Translations under genes and position numbers: made by a program
Notes under the pieces: generated by a model
What the model was told of the DNA's origin: nothing
What the model saw: the letters and a program-made list of their open reading frames with translations, nothing else
The model's database searches: none
Source: 13-2-20CM-68-14 sp051955535
GTDB taxonomy: Bacteria; Actinomycetota; Thermoleophilia; Gaiellales; Gaiellaceae
Assembly (NCBI GenBank): GCA_051955535.1
Contig: JBQCGP010000024.1
Span: 1-64,000 of the forward strand
Direction: 5' to 3'
DNA length: 64,000 nt
Part shown: piece by piece, positions 40,490 through 49,311 of the stretch
Layout of the letters: each line of letters opens with the position of its first letter
How positions within the stretch are numbered: the first letter of the stretch is position 1

Positions 40490-42015
40490 GTATGAAGGAA
40501 CGTCTTGCCCGCAAGCCGCCGGGCTATCAGTTCACGATCGGCCGCGTCCTGGCGATCTACTCGGGGCTGATGGTGGCGCTGCTGCTGGCCGCGCTCGACC
40601 AGACGATCGTCGCCACCGCGCTGCCCAAGGTCGTCTCCGACCTCGGCGGGATCACGCAGTACGCCTGGGTCTTCACCGCCTACATGCTCGGCTCGACCGT
40701 GACCGTGCCGTTGTACGGGAAGCTCGGCGACGCCCACGGGCGTAAGCCGCTTTTCATCGTTGCGATCGTGATCTTCCTCGTGGGGTCGGCGCTCTGCGGC
40801 CTGTCGCAGAACATGTGGGAGCTCGTCGTCTTCCGCGCGATCCAGGGAGTGGGCGCCGGCGGGCTCTTTCCGCTGACGCTCGCGATGGTCGGGATGATCG
40901 TGCCCCCGCGCGACCGCGGCCGCTACCAGGGACTGATCGGCTCGGTCTTCGCCGGGGCGTCGATCATCGGGCCGCTCATCGGCGGCTTCATCGTCGACAA
41001 CACGAGCTGGCGCTGGATCTTCTACGTGAATCTGCCGGTGGGAGGCCTCGCCCTCATCGTGATCCTCGTGACGATGCCGCGGCGGGCCTACCGGCAAGAC
41101 CATTCGATCGACTGGCTCGGCGCCGGCATCCTCGCGGCCGGCACGACGGCCTTGCTGCTGGGGCTCGTATGGGGCGGGAACGAGTACGCATGGGCCTCGC
41201 CCGAGGTCGTGGTCGCGCTCGGGGGCGCCGCGTTCTTCCTGGCCGTCTTTGCCGTTGTCGAGCGGCAAGTCAAGGAGCCGATCCTGCCGTTCGACATCCT
41301 GCGCAACCAAACCGTGGCCTCGAGCGTCGCCTGCATGGCCCTGGTCGGAGCGGCGATGTTCGGGACGATCAGCTACGTCCCGCTCTTCGTCCAGGGCGTC
41401 ATCGGCACTTCGGCGACGTCATCGGGCGTCGTGCTGACGCCGCTGATCCTCGGGGCCGTAACGACAAGCTTCATCTCGGGCCAGATCGTCTCCCGAACCG
41501 GCCGCTACCGGCCGAACACGCTCATCGGCCCCGTGCTGCTGGGTACGGGGATGTTCCTCTTGTGGCGCATGGACATCCACACCACGAACGCGGAGGCGGC
41601 GCGCAACATGGTCGTCGCGGGGATCGGCCTCGGGATGATGATGCAGATCTTCGTCTTGTCGGTCCAGAACTCGGTGGGACGCCGCGCGATGGGCTCGGCG
41701 ACCGCGCTGACGCAGTTCGCGCGCTCCATCGGCGCCACGCTCGGCGTCAGCATCATGGGCGTGATCATCAACCAGAACCTGCCCCCGAAGGTCAGCACCA
41801 GCAGCGTCGCCGTCCACCGGTTGCCGCTGGCAGGGCGGGTCGCCCTCGCGCACGCGATTCGACCGGCGTTTCTGTTCGGAGTCGTGCTCTGCGCGGCGGT
41901 GTTCGTGATCTCGCTGGTCTGGGTTCGCGAGGCGCCGCTCCGCACCGAGCTCGAGGACCTTCCCGTCGGAGACGAGGCATCGCCCCAGCCGGGAACGCGC
42001 GCGGCGGCGCGTTAA
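40486..42015 (+). CDS. MFS drug-efflux transporter, DHA2 (EmrB/QacA) family
   Basis: A 509-residue 14-helix exporter. Motif D1-like LLLAALDQTIVATALPKVV lies in helix 1, motif A is GKLGDAHGRKPLF, and motif C-like region is LIGSVFAGASIIGPLIGGF. The start ATG is in an ATGA overlap with the EamA gene. It may confer resistance to hydrophobic compounds. Its TAA stop provides the first bases of the -10 hexamer of the hydroxyphenylpyruvate dioxygenase gene. Confidence 0.92.
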   Translation: MSMKERLARKPPGYQFTIGRVLAIYSGLMVALLLAALDQTIVATALPKVVSDLGGITQYAWVFTAYMLGSTVTVPLYGKLGDAHGRKPLFIVAIVIFLVGSALCGLSQNMWELVVFRAIQGVGAGGLFPLTLAMVGMIVPPRDRGRYQGLIGSVFAGASIIGPLIGGFIVDNTSWRWIFYVNLPVGGLALIVILVTMPRRAYRQDHSIDWLGAGILAAGTTALLLGLVWGGNEYAWASPEVVVALGGAAFFLAVFAVVERQVKEPILPFDILRNQTVASSVACMALVGAAMFGTISYVPLFVQGVIGTSATSSGVVLTPLILGAVTTSFISGQIVSRTGRYRPNTLIGPVLLGTGMFLLWRMDIHTTNAEAARNMVVAGIGLGMMMQIFVLSVQNSVGRRAMGSATALTQFARSIGATLGVSIMGVIINQNLPPKVSTSSVAVHRLPLAGRVALAHAIRPAFLFGVVLCAAVFVISLVWVREAPLRTELEDLPVGDEASPQPGTRAAAR

Positions 42016-42018
42016 AGT
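42013..42018 (+). promoter_or_regulatory. Leaderless -10 hexamer TAAAGT
   Basis: Seven bases upstream of ATG 42026 and overlapping the MFS stop codon; decides the ATG over GTG 42017. Confidence 0.45.
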
Positions 42019-42025
42019 GCAAGAG

Positions 42026-43126
42026 ATGAGCTCGACCGACTTCATGCCGCTCGAAGGCTGGGATCACGTCGAGCTCTGGGTCGGCAACGCCAAGCAGGCC
42101 GCCTACTTCTACGAGCACGCTTTCGGGTTCACACGAACCGCCTACGCGGGGCCCGAGACCGGTGTGCGCGACCGCGCCTCCTACGTCCTCGAGCAGGGCG
42201 ACATCCGGCTCGTCCTGACGAGCGGATTGCGCGAGGACAGCGAGATCACCCGCTTCGCCTGCCGACACGGCGACGGCGGCCACTGCATCGGGCTACGCGT
42301 CCCTAGTGCCCAGGAGGCGTATCGCCAGGCCGTCCAGCGGGGGGCCCGCGGCACCGCCGAGCCGCATTGGCTGGAGGACGAGTTCGGCCGCATCGAGCTC
42401 GCGTCGATCGGGACCTACGGAGACGTCGTTCACACGTTCGTGAACCGCAAGGACTACGCCGGCCCGTACCTGCCTGGCTACCGCTCAACGCTCGACAACG
42501 GGCATCCCGACTCAGGCGTCGGCCTCAAGGCGCTCGACCACGTCGTCGGCAACGTCGAGCTCGGCCGGATGGACCACTGGGTCGGCTTCTACGAGCGCGT
42601 CTTCGGGATGACGAACATCGTCCACTTCGGCGACGACCAGATCCAGACGGAGTACTCGGCGCTGATGTCGAAGGTGATGTCGGACGGGAGCGGCAAGATC
42701 AAGTTCCCGATCAACGAGCCCGCCGAAGGCAAGCGCAAGAGCCAGATCGAGGAGTACCTCGAGTTCAACCACGGCCCCGGCGTCCAGCACATCGCGATGC
42801 AGACGGACGACATCGTTCGCACGGTCGCGACCCTCAAGGAGCGAGGCGTCCTCTTCCTCGACACGCCCGACACGTACTACGAGGACGTCGAGGCCCGCGT
42901 CGGCGAGATCTCCGAGGACTACGCCGACCTGCGGCGGCTGAAGATCCTGGCCGACCGCGACGACGACGGCTACCTGCTGCAGATCTTCACCAAGACCGCG
43001 CAGGACCGGCCAACCGTGTTCTTCGAGGTGATCGAGCGCCACGGCGCGACTACCTTCGGCGAGGGCAACTTCAAGGCCCTTTTCGAATCGATCGAGCGCG
43101 AGCAGGCGCTGCGCGGCAACCTCTGA
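42026..43126 (+). CDS. hppD: 4-hydroxyphenylpyruvate dioxygenase
   Basis: A 366-residue Fe(II) enzyme that converts 4-hydroxyphenylpyruvate to homogentisate, the second step of tyrosine degradation. Two vicinal-oxygen-chelate domains; iron ligands are His172 (LDHVVGNV), His255 (GVQHIAM) and Glu334 (FFEVIER). GFGEGNFKAL-type ending (FGEGNFKALFESIE) is diagnostic. The homogentisate dioxygenase gene is 4.3 kb downstream in the same direction. Confidence 0.96.
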   Translation: MSSTDFMPLEGWDHVELWVGNAKQAAYFYEHAFGFTRTAYAGPETGVRDRASYVLEQGDIRLVLTSGLREDSEITRFACRHGDGGHCIGLRVPSAQEAYRQAVQRGARGTAEPHWLEDEFGRIELASIGTYGDVVHTFVNRKDYAGPYLPGYRSTLDNGHPDSGVGLKALDHVVGNVELGRMDHWVGFYERVFGMTNIVHFGDDQIQTEYSALMSKVMSDGSGKIKFPINEPAEGKRKSQIEEYLEFNHGPGVQHIAMQTDDIVRTVATLKERGVLFLDTPDTYYEDVEARVGEISEDYADLRRLKILADRDDDGYLLQIFTKTAQDRPTVFFEVIERHGATTFGEGNFKALFESIEREQALRGNL

Positions 43127-43494
43127 ACGTCTCGCTCGATCATGCGCAGGTGCTGGCACCGCCTGACGGGGTCGACGAGTCGCGTCGCTTTTACGCCGAT
43201 GTCATCGGGCTCGAACCGATCGATCGGCCCTCGACGATGGGCGGCGTCGGCGCATGGTTCGCCGCCGGCGCGCAGCAGCTGCACATCTCGGAGGAGGAAG
43301 GGTTCGTGCCGGCGACGCGGGCGCATCCGGCCTTCGAGCTAGAGGGCAGCGAGCTCGACGCGCTGGCCGGACGCCTCGAGGCCGCCGGCGCCGAGGTTCG
43401 CTGGGACGACCGGCTTCCCGGCGCGCGCTGCTTCTACACGTTCGACCCAGCTGGCAACCGGCTCGAGTTCCTCGCGCGGGCGCAGGCGTCGTAA
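43123..43494 (+). CDS. VOC-family protein with probable CTG start
   Basis: A protein of about 123 residues with one glyoxalase/dioxygenase fold. SLDHAQVLAPPDG opens the fold with the first metal His, ESRRFYADVIGLEPI, LHISEEEGF with the second His, and FYTFDPAGNRLEFLA with the final Glu. The frame has no ATG, GTG or TTG before the essential first strand; CTG 43123 overlaps the hppD stop (CTGA) and is the best start. GTG 43150 would remove the first metal His. The reaction is unknown. Confidence 0.78.
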   Translation: MNVSLDHAQVLAPPDGVDESRRFYADVIGLEPIDRPSTMGGVGAWFAAGAQQLHISEEEGFVPATRAHPAFELEGSELDALAGRLEAAGAEVRWDDRLPGARCFYTFDPAGNRLEFLARAQAS

Positions 43495-43510
43495 CAGCGC
43501 CGAAAACCGC

Positions 43511-43516
43511 GATGCT
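43511..43516 (+). promoter_or_regulatory. Possible -10 hexamer GATGCT
   Basis: Six bases upstream of ATG 43523; a TANNNT variant with G at the first position. Confidence 0.25.
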
Positions 43517-43522
43517 TTGCGC

Positions 43523-44866
43523 ATGAGCCCGCAGCGGCGAACCGCGCTCGTCTCCGTGCTCGCGGCCTGTGTGTTGATCGCGGTCAAGCTGATCGCAGGC
43601 ATCGGCACGCACAGCCTCGGGCTGCTCTCCGAAGCGATCCACTCCGGCACCGACCTCGTCGCCGCACTACTGACGTTCTTCGCGGTGGGGGTCGCCGCGC
43701 GGCCGGCCGATCCGGGGCACGCGTACGGACACGGCAAGGCCGAGAACCTCGGCGCACTGGCTGAGGCGGCGATCCTCGTCGGCGCGAGCCTCGTGATCGC
43801 CTGGCGTGCAATCTCTCACCTCGTCGGATTCACGCAGGCGACCGTGGAGGCCGAGTGGTACGGGCTCGTCGTGATCGGCTTCGTGATCGTCGTCGACTTC
43901 AGCCGTACGCTCGTCTCGTTTCGGGCCGCGCGCCGCTACCACAGTGCGGCGCTCGGCTCGAATGCGCTCCATTTCGCGAGCGATCTCGCCGGCTCGACGG
44001 CGGTGCTGCTCGGCCTGCTCGGCGTGCGCGCCGGCTGGAGGGAGGCCGATTCGGTCGCGGCGCTTTTCGTCGCTGCGCTCGTTCTGGCCGCCGCGGCGCG
44101 GCTGATGCGCCACAACGTCGACGTCTTGATGGACCGCGTGCCCTCCGAGGCCCAAGAGGCGGCACGGGCGGCGATCTCGCGGCTGGAGCCCCCCGTTCAG
44201 CTACGACGGCTGCGCATGCGCCAGGCGGCGGGGCGGCAATTCGCCGACGTCGTCATCGGCGTCCCGTCCAGCGCGGTGGTCGCGCAGGGGCACGCCGCCG
44301 CCGACGCGGTCGAGGCGGCGGTGCACGAGGCGCTGCCGCAGAGCGACATCGTCGTCCACGTCGAGCCCGAGGGCGGCGAGACGATCCTGCGCGAACGCGT
44401 CCTCGCGGCCGCACAGCGCGTGTTACGCGTGCGTGAGATCCACAACCTCTCGGTCCTGCGCACCGATGATGGCACCGAGGTCTCCCTGCACCTGAAGCTG
44501 CCCGGCGACCTCTCGCTTGAGGAGGCCCACTCGGTCGCGAACGAGGTCGAGCGCGAGATCACCGCCTCCGTTCCGGAGGTGACGTCCGTACAGACGCACC
44601 TCGAGCCGCTCACCGAGACCGGAACCGGCCGCAGCGTCGACCGCGATCCCGATCTCGTCGCCGGGATCGTGCGTGCTGCGACCGGCCGCGAGCCGCGCGA
44701 GGTGCGCTTCCTCGACACCGACGAGGGCCTCATCGCGTTCCTCACGCTCGGGCTCGATCCGGACACGTCGCTCGCCGAGGCTCACCGCCGCGCCAGCGAG
44801 GTCGAGGAGCGGATCCGCCGCGAGCGTCCCGAGATCGCCGACGTGATCGTCCACACGGAGCCGTGA
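43523..44866 (+). CDS. Cation diffusion facilitator with duplicated C-terminal domain
   Basis: A 447-residue metal/proton antiporter of the CDF family. The transport-site motifs are SEAIHSGTDLVAA (helix 2, His-x3-Asp) and HFASDLAGS (helix 5, His-x3-Asp), the pair typical of zinc transporters. After six helices come two ferredoxin-like cytoplasmic domains (about 205-290 and 290-375), and a third partial one follows to the end. Normal CDF proteins are about 300 residues, so the long cytoplasmic part is unusual. ATG 43523 preferred over TTG 43517. Confidence 0.9.
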   Translation: MSPQRRTALVSVLAACVLIAVKLIAGIGTHSLGLLSEAIHSGTDLVAALLTFFAVGVAARPADPGHAYGHGKAENLGALAEAAILVGASLVIAWRAISHLVGFTQATVEAEWYGLVVIGFVIVVDFSRTLVSFRAARRYHSAALGSNALHFASDLAGSTAVLLGLLGVRAGWREADSVAALFVAALVLAAAARLMRHNVDVLMDRVPSEAQEAARAAISRLEPPVQLRRLRMRQAAGRQFADVVIGVPSSAVVAQGHAAADAVEAAVHEALPQSDIVVHVEPEGGETILRERVLAAAQRVLRVREIHNLSVLRTDDGTEVSLHLKLPGDLSLEEAHSVANEVEREITASVPEVTSVQTHLEPLTETGTGRSVDRDPDLVAGIVRAATGREPREVRFLDTDEGLIAFLTLGLDPDTSLAEAHRRASEVEERIRRERPEIADVIVHTEP

Positions 44867-45696
44867 GGCTCTGCCTTTTCAGCCCGCTCGATCGCGAGCT
44901 CCGAGGCTGGGTCGGAGTGGTCGAGGGCGACCGGGTCGTCCACCTCGCCGCGCAGTCGCTCGCGTCCTTCTTCACCGGCGGCGGCTCGGCGCGCGAGCAC
45001 GACGAGTACGCGCTCGAGGACGTTCGCCTGCTCGCGCCCGTGCCCAGGCCGCCGTCCGTCCGCGACGCCTACGCGTTCGAGGAACACGTCCGCAACGCGC
45101 GGGCGGTCACGGGCCGCGGGGAGGTGCAGCCGGAGTGGTACGAGGTCCCGGTCTTCTACTTCTCGAATCCCGCCGCGATCTACGGCCCGGACGAGGAGAT
45201 CCCGTACCCGACCGGTTCCGAGCAGCTCGACTACGAGCTCGAGGTCGCCGTCGTGATCGGCGTTGAAGGCGCTATCGGCGGATTCACGATCATGAACGAC
45301 TGGTCCGCCCGCGACCTGCAGCGGCAGGAGATGAAGGTCGGCCTCGGCCCGGCGAAGGGGAAGGACTTCGCGACCTCGCTCGGCCCGGTGGTCGTCACGC
45401 CCGACGAGCTCGGCGACCTACGCCTGGAGATGGTCGCACGCGTGAACGGCGAGGAGCGCTCGCGCGGGAACCTCGGCGACATGTACCACTCCTGGGAGGC
45501 GATCCTCGAGCGGGCCGGGGCGAACACGCAGCTCGCCCCGGGGGACGTGATCGGCTCCGGCACCGTCGGTACCGGCTGCATCCTCGAGCACGGCGACAAC
45601 CGCTGGCTGCAGCCGGGCGACGTCGTCGAGCTCGAGGTCCAGGGAATCGGTGTGCTCAGGAACGTGGTCGGGGCGCGGCCGACTCCGGCGCGGTAA
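44863..45696 (+). CDS. Fumarylacetoacetate hydrolase family protein
   Basis: A 277-residue enzyme of the FAH fold, likely to cleave fumarylacetoacetate or an acylpyruvate, the last step of the tyrosine path. The metal and catalytic segments are DYELEVAVVIG (Glu pair), IMNDWSARDLQRQEM, GPAKGKDFATSLGP and GSGTVGTGCILE. The GTG start overlaps the CDF stop. It is smaller than eukaryotic fumarylacetoacetase (about 420), as in many bacteria, so the exact substrate rests on context with hppD and hmgA. Confidence 0.88.
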   Translation: MRLCLFSPLDRELRGWVGVVEGDRVVHLAAQSLASFFTGGGSAREHDEYALEDVRLLAPVPRPPSVRDAYAFEEHVRNARAVTGRGEVQPEWYEVPVFYFSNPAAIYGPDEEIPYPTGSEQLDYELEVAVVIGVEGAIGGFTIMNDWSARDLQRQEMKVGLGPAKGKDFATSLGPVVVTPDELGDLRLEMVARVNGEERSRGNLGDMYHSWEAILERAGANTQLAPGDVIGSGTVGTGCILEHGDNRWLQPGDVVELEVQGIGVLRNVVGARPTPAR

Positions 45697-45699
45697 CCT
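45694..45699 (+). promoter_or_regulatory. Leaderless -10 hexamer TAACCT
   Basis: Six bases upstream of ATG 45706; the TAA is also the stop of the FAH gene. Confidence 0.35.
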
Positions 45700-45705
45700 C
45701 GAAGC

Positions 45706-46392
45706 ATGGTGACGCGGCTACGAGGCTCGTTCAGCGACCGCCGGATCGCCGTGCTGGCGGGTCTCGGCGCGCTCTCGGCCGCCGCGATCGGGCTCGTCGC
45801 CTTCCGGGTCGCCTACACGCACAGCGCCGACGGCACGAACCTCGTCTGGAACCTTTTCCTCGCGTGGATTCCGCTCTGGCTCGCGCTGCTTCTGTACGAC
45901 CGCCACGTCCACCGGGCGCGGCTCGCGACGCTCGCGAGCCTCGGCCTGCTGTGGCTGCTGTTCTTCCCGAACGCGCCGTACATCGTCACCGACTCGAGAT
46001 ACCTCGTCGGGAGCACGGGCCGTGAGTTCTGGTACGACGGCTTGATGATCGGCACGGCCGCGATGGCCGGGCTCCTCGTCGGCTTCGTGTCGCTGTACCT
46101 CCTGCATGCCATCGTCCGCCGTGGCGTCGGCGCGCGGGCCGCCTGGTTCTTCGTCTTCGGCGTCCTCGGGCTGAGCTCGTTCGGCGTCTACCTCGGCCGC
46201 GTCCTGCGCTGGAACTCGTGGGACGTGTTCGTGAGGCCGGGAACGCTCGCCTCGGACATCTCCCGCGCGCTCCTGGACCCGCTCGGCCATCCGCGGCCGA
46301 TCGCGATCACGCTCCTCTTCACCGCGTTCCTGGGCGCGAGCTACCTCCTCTTCTACGCGCTCGCGCAGGCGACCTCGCTCCTGCCCGACTAG
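45706..46392 (+). CDS. DUF1361 membrane protein
   Basis: A 228-residue polytopic protein with about six helices. The DUF1361 landmarks NLFLAWIPLWLALLLY, LWLLFFPNAPYIVTDSRYL and SSFGVYLGRVLRWNSWD are all present. Function of the family is unknown. It interrupts the tyrosine genes without clear link to them. Confidence 0.85.
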   Translation: MVTRLRGSFSDRRIAVLAGLGALSAAAIGLVAFRVAYTHSADGTNLVWNLFLAWIPLWLALLLYDRHVHRARLATLASLGLLWLLFFPNAPYIVTDSRYLVGSTGREFWYDGLMIGTAAMAGLLVGFVSLYLLHAIVRRGVGARAAWFFVFGVLGLSSFGVYLGRVLRWNSWDVFVRPGTLASDISRALLDPLGHPRPIAITLLFTAFLGASYLLFYALAQATSLLPD

Positions 46393-46405
46393 CGCTCGGT
46401 CTGGC

Positions 46406-47380
46406 GTGCAGGCCGCCGTCATCGGAGCCGGCGTCATGGGCCTGGCCACGGGCTGGGCGCTGCAGCGCCACGGCGTCGATGTCACCGTCTACGAGCAGTT
46501 CCAGATCGGCCACGACCGCGGTTCGAGCCACGGTCGGTCGCGGATCTTCCGGCTCGCGTACGCCGAGCCCGAGTACGTCCGGCTCGCGCAGGAGGCGCTG
46601 CCGCTCTGGCGGGAGCTGGAAGACGAGAGCGGGGAGACGCTCCTCGAGCTGAACGGGCTGGTCGAGATCGTGCAGACGCTCGAGGAGAGCACGGCGCAGA
46701 CGCTCGAGGCCTGCGGCGTCGCCTGGGAGCGGCTCGACCGGGATGAGGCCGAGCGCCGCTACCCGATCCATGTACCGGAAGGGTCTTTCGTGGTCGTCCA
46801 ACCGGAGGCCGGGATCGTCCGCGCCGACAAGGCGCTCCGCGCGTTTGCGCGAGCCCTCGACGTTCGCGAGGACACGCGGGTGACGCCGGCCGAGCTCGAC
46901 GCCGACGTGGTCGTCGTCACTGCCGGGCCTTGGGTGAACGAGCTGCTCGACGAGGCGCTGCCCGTGAAGACGACTCGCGAGACCCTCTGCTACTTCCGCC
47001 CCGACTCGGGCGGCCGGCCGATCCCATCGGTCGTCTCCTTCAAACCGGACTGCCACACACACGACATGTATTCGCTGGCCGACCCGAAATACGGACTCAA
47101 GGTGGGGGCTCATCACGCCGGCCCGGAGGCTGATCCGAACGTGCCCGGCGAGCCCGAGCCGGACCTGATCGAGCGAGTCGCCGTCTGGACGAACGAGACG
47201 TACCGGCTCGCCGACCCCGAGCCTGCCGAGGCTCAGACCTGCATGTACACGTCGACCGGGGACGAGTCGTTCCTTCTCGAGCGCCGCGGCCGAGTCGTCA
47301 TCGGCTCGCCGTGCTCGGGCCACGGCTTCAAGTTCGCGCCGGCGATCGGCGAGCGGCTCGCCGCGCTCGCGACGGGCTAG
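46406..47380 (+). CDS. FAD-dependent oxidase, sarcosine oxidase/SolA-like
   Basis: A 324-residue flavoenzyme of the DAO superfamily. The dinucleotide site is AVIGAGVMGLATGWAL at the N-terminus, followed by VYEQFQIGHDRGSSHGRSRI, which matches monomeric sarcosine oxidase and N-methyltryptophan oxidase. The C-terminal flavin region contains CMYTSTGDESFLLER and SPCSGHGFKFAP, where Cys of SPCSGHG is the expected covalent flavin site. Substrate would be an N-methyl amino acid; not determined. GTG start. Confidence 0.87.
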   Translation: MQAAVIGAGVMGLATGWALQRHGVDVTVYEQFQIGHDRGSSHGRSRIFRLAYAEPEYVRLAQEALPLWRELEDESGETLLELNGLVEIVQTLEESTAQTLEACGVAWERLDRDEAERRYPIHVPEGSFVVVQPEAGIVRADKALRAFARALDVREDTRVTPAELDADVVVVTAGPWVNELLDEALPVKTTRETLCYFRPDSGGRPIPSVVSFKPDCHTHDMYSLADPKYGLKVGAHHAGPEADPNVPGEPEPDLIERVAVWTNETYRLADPEPAEAQTCMYTSTGDESFLLERRGRVVIGSPCSGHGFKFAPAIGERLAALATG

Positions 47381-47383
47381 AGT
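47378..47383 (+). promoter_or_regulatory. Leaderless -10 hexamer TAGAGT
   Basis: Seven bases upstream of the hmgA ATG; the TAG is the stop of the oxidase gene. Confidence 0.4.
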
Positions 47384-47390
47384 TTCCGCG

Positions 47391-48611
47391 ATGCCCTTCT
47401 ACCAGCGCCTCGGCGAGGTTCCGCGCAAACGGCACATCCAGTTCCGCGACAACGGCTCGCTCCTCACCGAGGAGGTGATGGGGCTCGAGGGCTTCGTCGG
47501 GAACGAGTCGATCCTCTACCACCTCCAGTCGCCGTGCCGGGTCATGAAGCTCGGCGACTTCGAGGAGATCGAGCGCGACGAATGGGTGCCCGATGCGCAC
47601 GCTCACCGGCTCTTCAACAGCTACGACGTCGACGCGGAAGGCGACGAGATCACCGGCCGGCGGCTGCTGATGTGGAACGACGACGTCGAGATCTCGCTTT
47701 GCCGGCCGGACGGGCAGATGGACTACTTCTTCCGGAACGGCGAAGGCGACGAGGTCGTTTTTGTCCACGAGGGCTCGGGAACGCTCGAAACGATCTTCGG
47801 CGAAGTGCCGTACAAGGACGGCGACTACGTCGTCATCCCCCGGGGAACGACGTACCGGTTCCGGGCCGAGGGGCCGCAGCGGTACCTCGTCTTCGAGACG
47901 CCCGGGCTGATCGAGATCCCCCGTCGCTACCGGAACCAGGACGGCCAGCTCCTCGAGGGGGCGCCGTACTACCACCGCGACATCCACCCGCCGACCGAGC
48001 TGCACACGCATCGCGAAAAGGGCGAGTTCCCGGTTCGGGTCCGCGTCCGGGACGGATACCAGACCTACGTTCTCGACTACCACCCCTTCGACGTGGTCGG
48101 CTGGGACGGCTACCTCTATCCGTGGACATTCTCGGTCCACGACTTCGAGCCGATCACCGGCCGGATCCACCAGCCGCCGCCTTCTCACCAGACGTTCCAG
48201 GGCCGCAACTTCGTGATCTGCTCGTTCTGTCCGCGCAAGCTCGACTTCGACGAGCTTGCGGTGCCGATCCCGTACCACCATTCGAACCTGCAGTCCGAGG
48301 AGATGATCTATTACGTCAGCGGTAACTTCGGCTCGCGCAAGGGCGTCAACGTCGGCTCGATCACGCTACATCCGTCCGGCCTGCCGCACGGGCCGCAGCC
48401 GGGCCTGGCCGAGAAGTCGATCGGCGTGCGCGAGACGCACGAGCTCGCCGTCATGTGCGACACGTTCCACCCGCTCAAGCTGACGACGTTCGCGCGCGAC
48501 CTCGACGACGGCAAGTACGCCTACTCCTGGTACGAGGCCGCCGGCGAGGGCGAGCAGGCGGCAGGCGTGGACGGCGACGCAACCGGCGCGGGGCTGACGT
48601 CGCACTTCTAG
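47391..48611 (+). CDS. hmgA: Homogentisate 1,2-dioxygenase
   Basis: A 406-residue iron enzyme that opens the homogentisate ring to maleylacetoacetate. A cupin fold; the ligand region has PYHHSNLQSEEMIYYVSG (His296/297, Glu303 or 304) and LHPSGLPHGP (His327, His333). The N-terminal FYQRLGEVPRKRHIQFR is typical of bacterial enzymes. The C-terminal tail is loose (AAGEGEQAAGVDGD). It probably works with hppD and the FAH-family enzyme, with maleylacetoacetate isomerisation possibly by the GST-like protein at 51746. Confidence 0.95.
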   Translation: MPFYQRLGEVPRKRHIQFRDNGSLLTEEVMGLEGFVGNESILYHLQSPCRVMKLGDFEEIERDEWVPDAHAHRLFNSYDVDAEGDEITGRRLLMWNDDVEISLCRPDGQMDYFFRNGEGDEVVFVHEGSGTLETIFGEVPYKDGDYVVIPRGTTYRFRAEGPQRYLVFETPGLIEIPRRYRNQDGQLLEGAPYYHRDIHPPTELHTHREKGEFPVRVRVRDGYQTYVLDYHPFDVVGWDGYLYPWTFSVHDFEPITGRIHQPPPSHQTFQGRNFVICSFCPRKLDFDELAVPIPYHHSNLQSEEMIYYVSGNFGSRKGVNVGSITLHPSGLPHGPQPGLAEKSIGVRETHELAVMCDTFHPLKLTTFARDLDDGKYAYSWYEAAGEGEQAAGVDGDATGAGLTSHF

Positions 48612-48612
48612 G

Positions 48613-49311
48613 TTGTTCAGCCGCTCTGCGCGCATCTACGACGCGATCTACGCATCGATCCGGGACTACCGGAAGGAGGCCGCGGAGCTCGACCGGCTGA
48701 TCCAGCAGCGACGGCCGGGAGCGCGGACGCTGCTCGACGTCGCCTGCGGTACCGGCGCGCACCTCGAGCATCTGCCTCGCTACGAGCTCGAGGGTCTCGA
48801 CCTCGACCCGGAAATGCTCGCCGTCGCGCGGGAGCGTCTGCCCGCCGTGACGTTCCACCAAGGCGACATGGCCGGTTTTGAGCTCGGCAAGCGCTTCGAC
48901 GCTGTCGTCTGCATGTTCAGCTCGATCGGCTACGTGAAGACCGAGGAGCGGCTGCGCACGGCGGCGGCGGCGTTCGGGCGCCACCTCGAGCCGGGGGGAG
49001 TGCTGGTCGTCGAGCCGTGGCTGGCACCAGACGTGTGGCAAGACCGTCACATCAGCTCCGTCTTCGTCGAGGAGCCCGAGCTCAGGATCGCGCGGATGAA
49101 CGTCCCCGAGCGCGACGGGGATGTCTCGATCGTCGAGTTCCAGTATCTCGTCGGCACGCCGGATGGGATCGAGCGCTTCAGCGAGCGCCACGAGCTCGGC
49201 CTCTTCACGGTCGAGCAGTACCTCGATGCCTTCCGCTCTGCCGGGCTCGAGGTCGAGCACGACTCGGAGGGACCGATGGGCCGCGGCCTCTACGTCGGGA
49301 CGACCGTGTGA
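48613..49311 (+). CDS. Class I SAM-dependent methyltransferase
   Basis: A 232-residue methyltransferase, TTG start one base after the hmgA stop. SAM motif I is LLDVACGTGAHLEHL, the acidic loop LEGLDLDPEM, then FDAVVCMFSSIGYV and LEPGGVLVVEPWLAPDVW, typical of the TylM1/DesVI type sugar N-methyltransferase-like family. The substrate is unknown. Its stop overlaps the HAD gene (GTGA). Confidence 0.83.
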   Translation: MFSRSARIYDAIYASIRDYRKEAAELDRLIQQRRPGARTLLDVACGTGAHLEHLPRYELEGLDLDPEMLAVARERLPAVTFHQGDMAGFELGKRFDAVVCMFSSIGYVKTEERLRTAAAAFGRHLEPGGVLVVEPWLAPDVWQDRHISSVFVEEPELRIARMNVPERDGDVSIVEFQYLVGTPDGIERFSERHELGLFTVEQYLDAFRSAGLEVEHDSEGPMGRGLYVGTTV

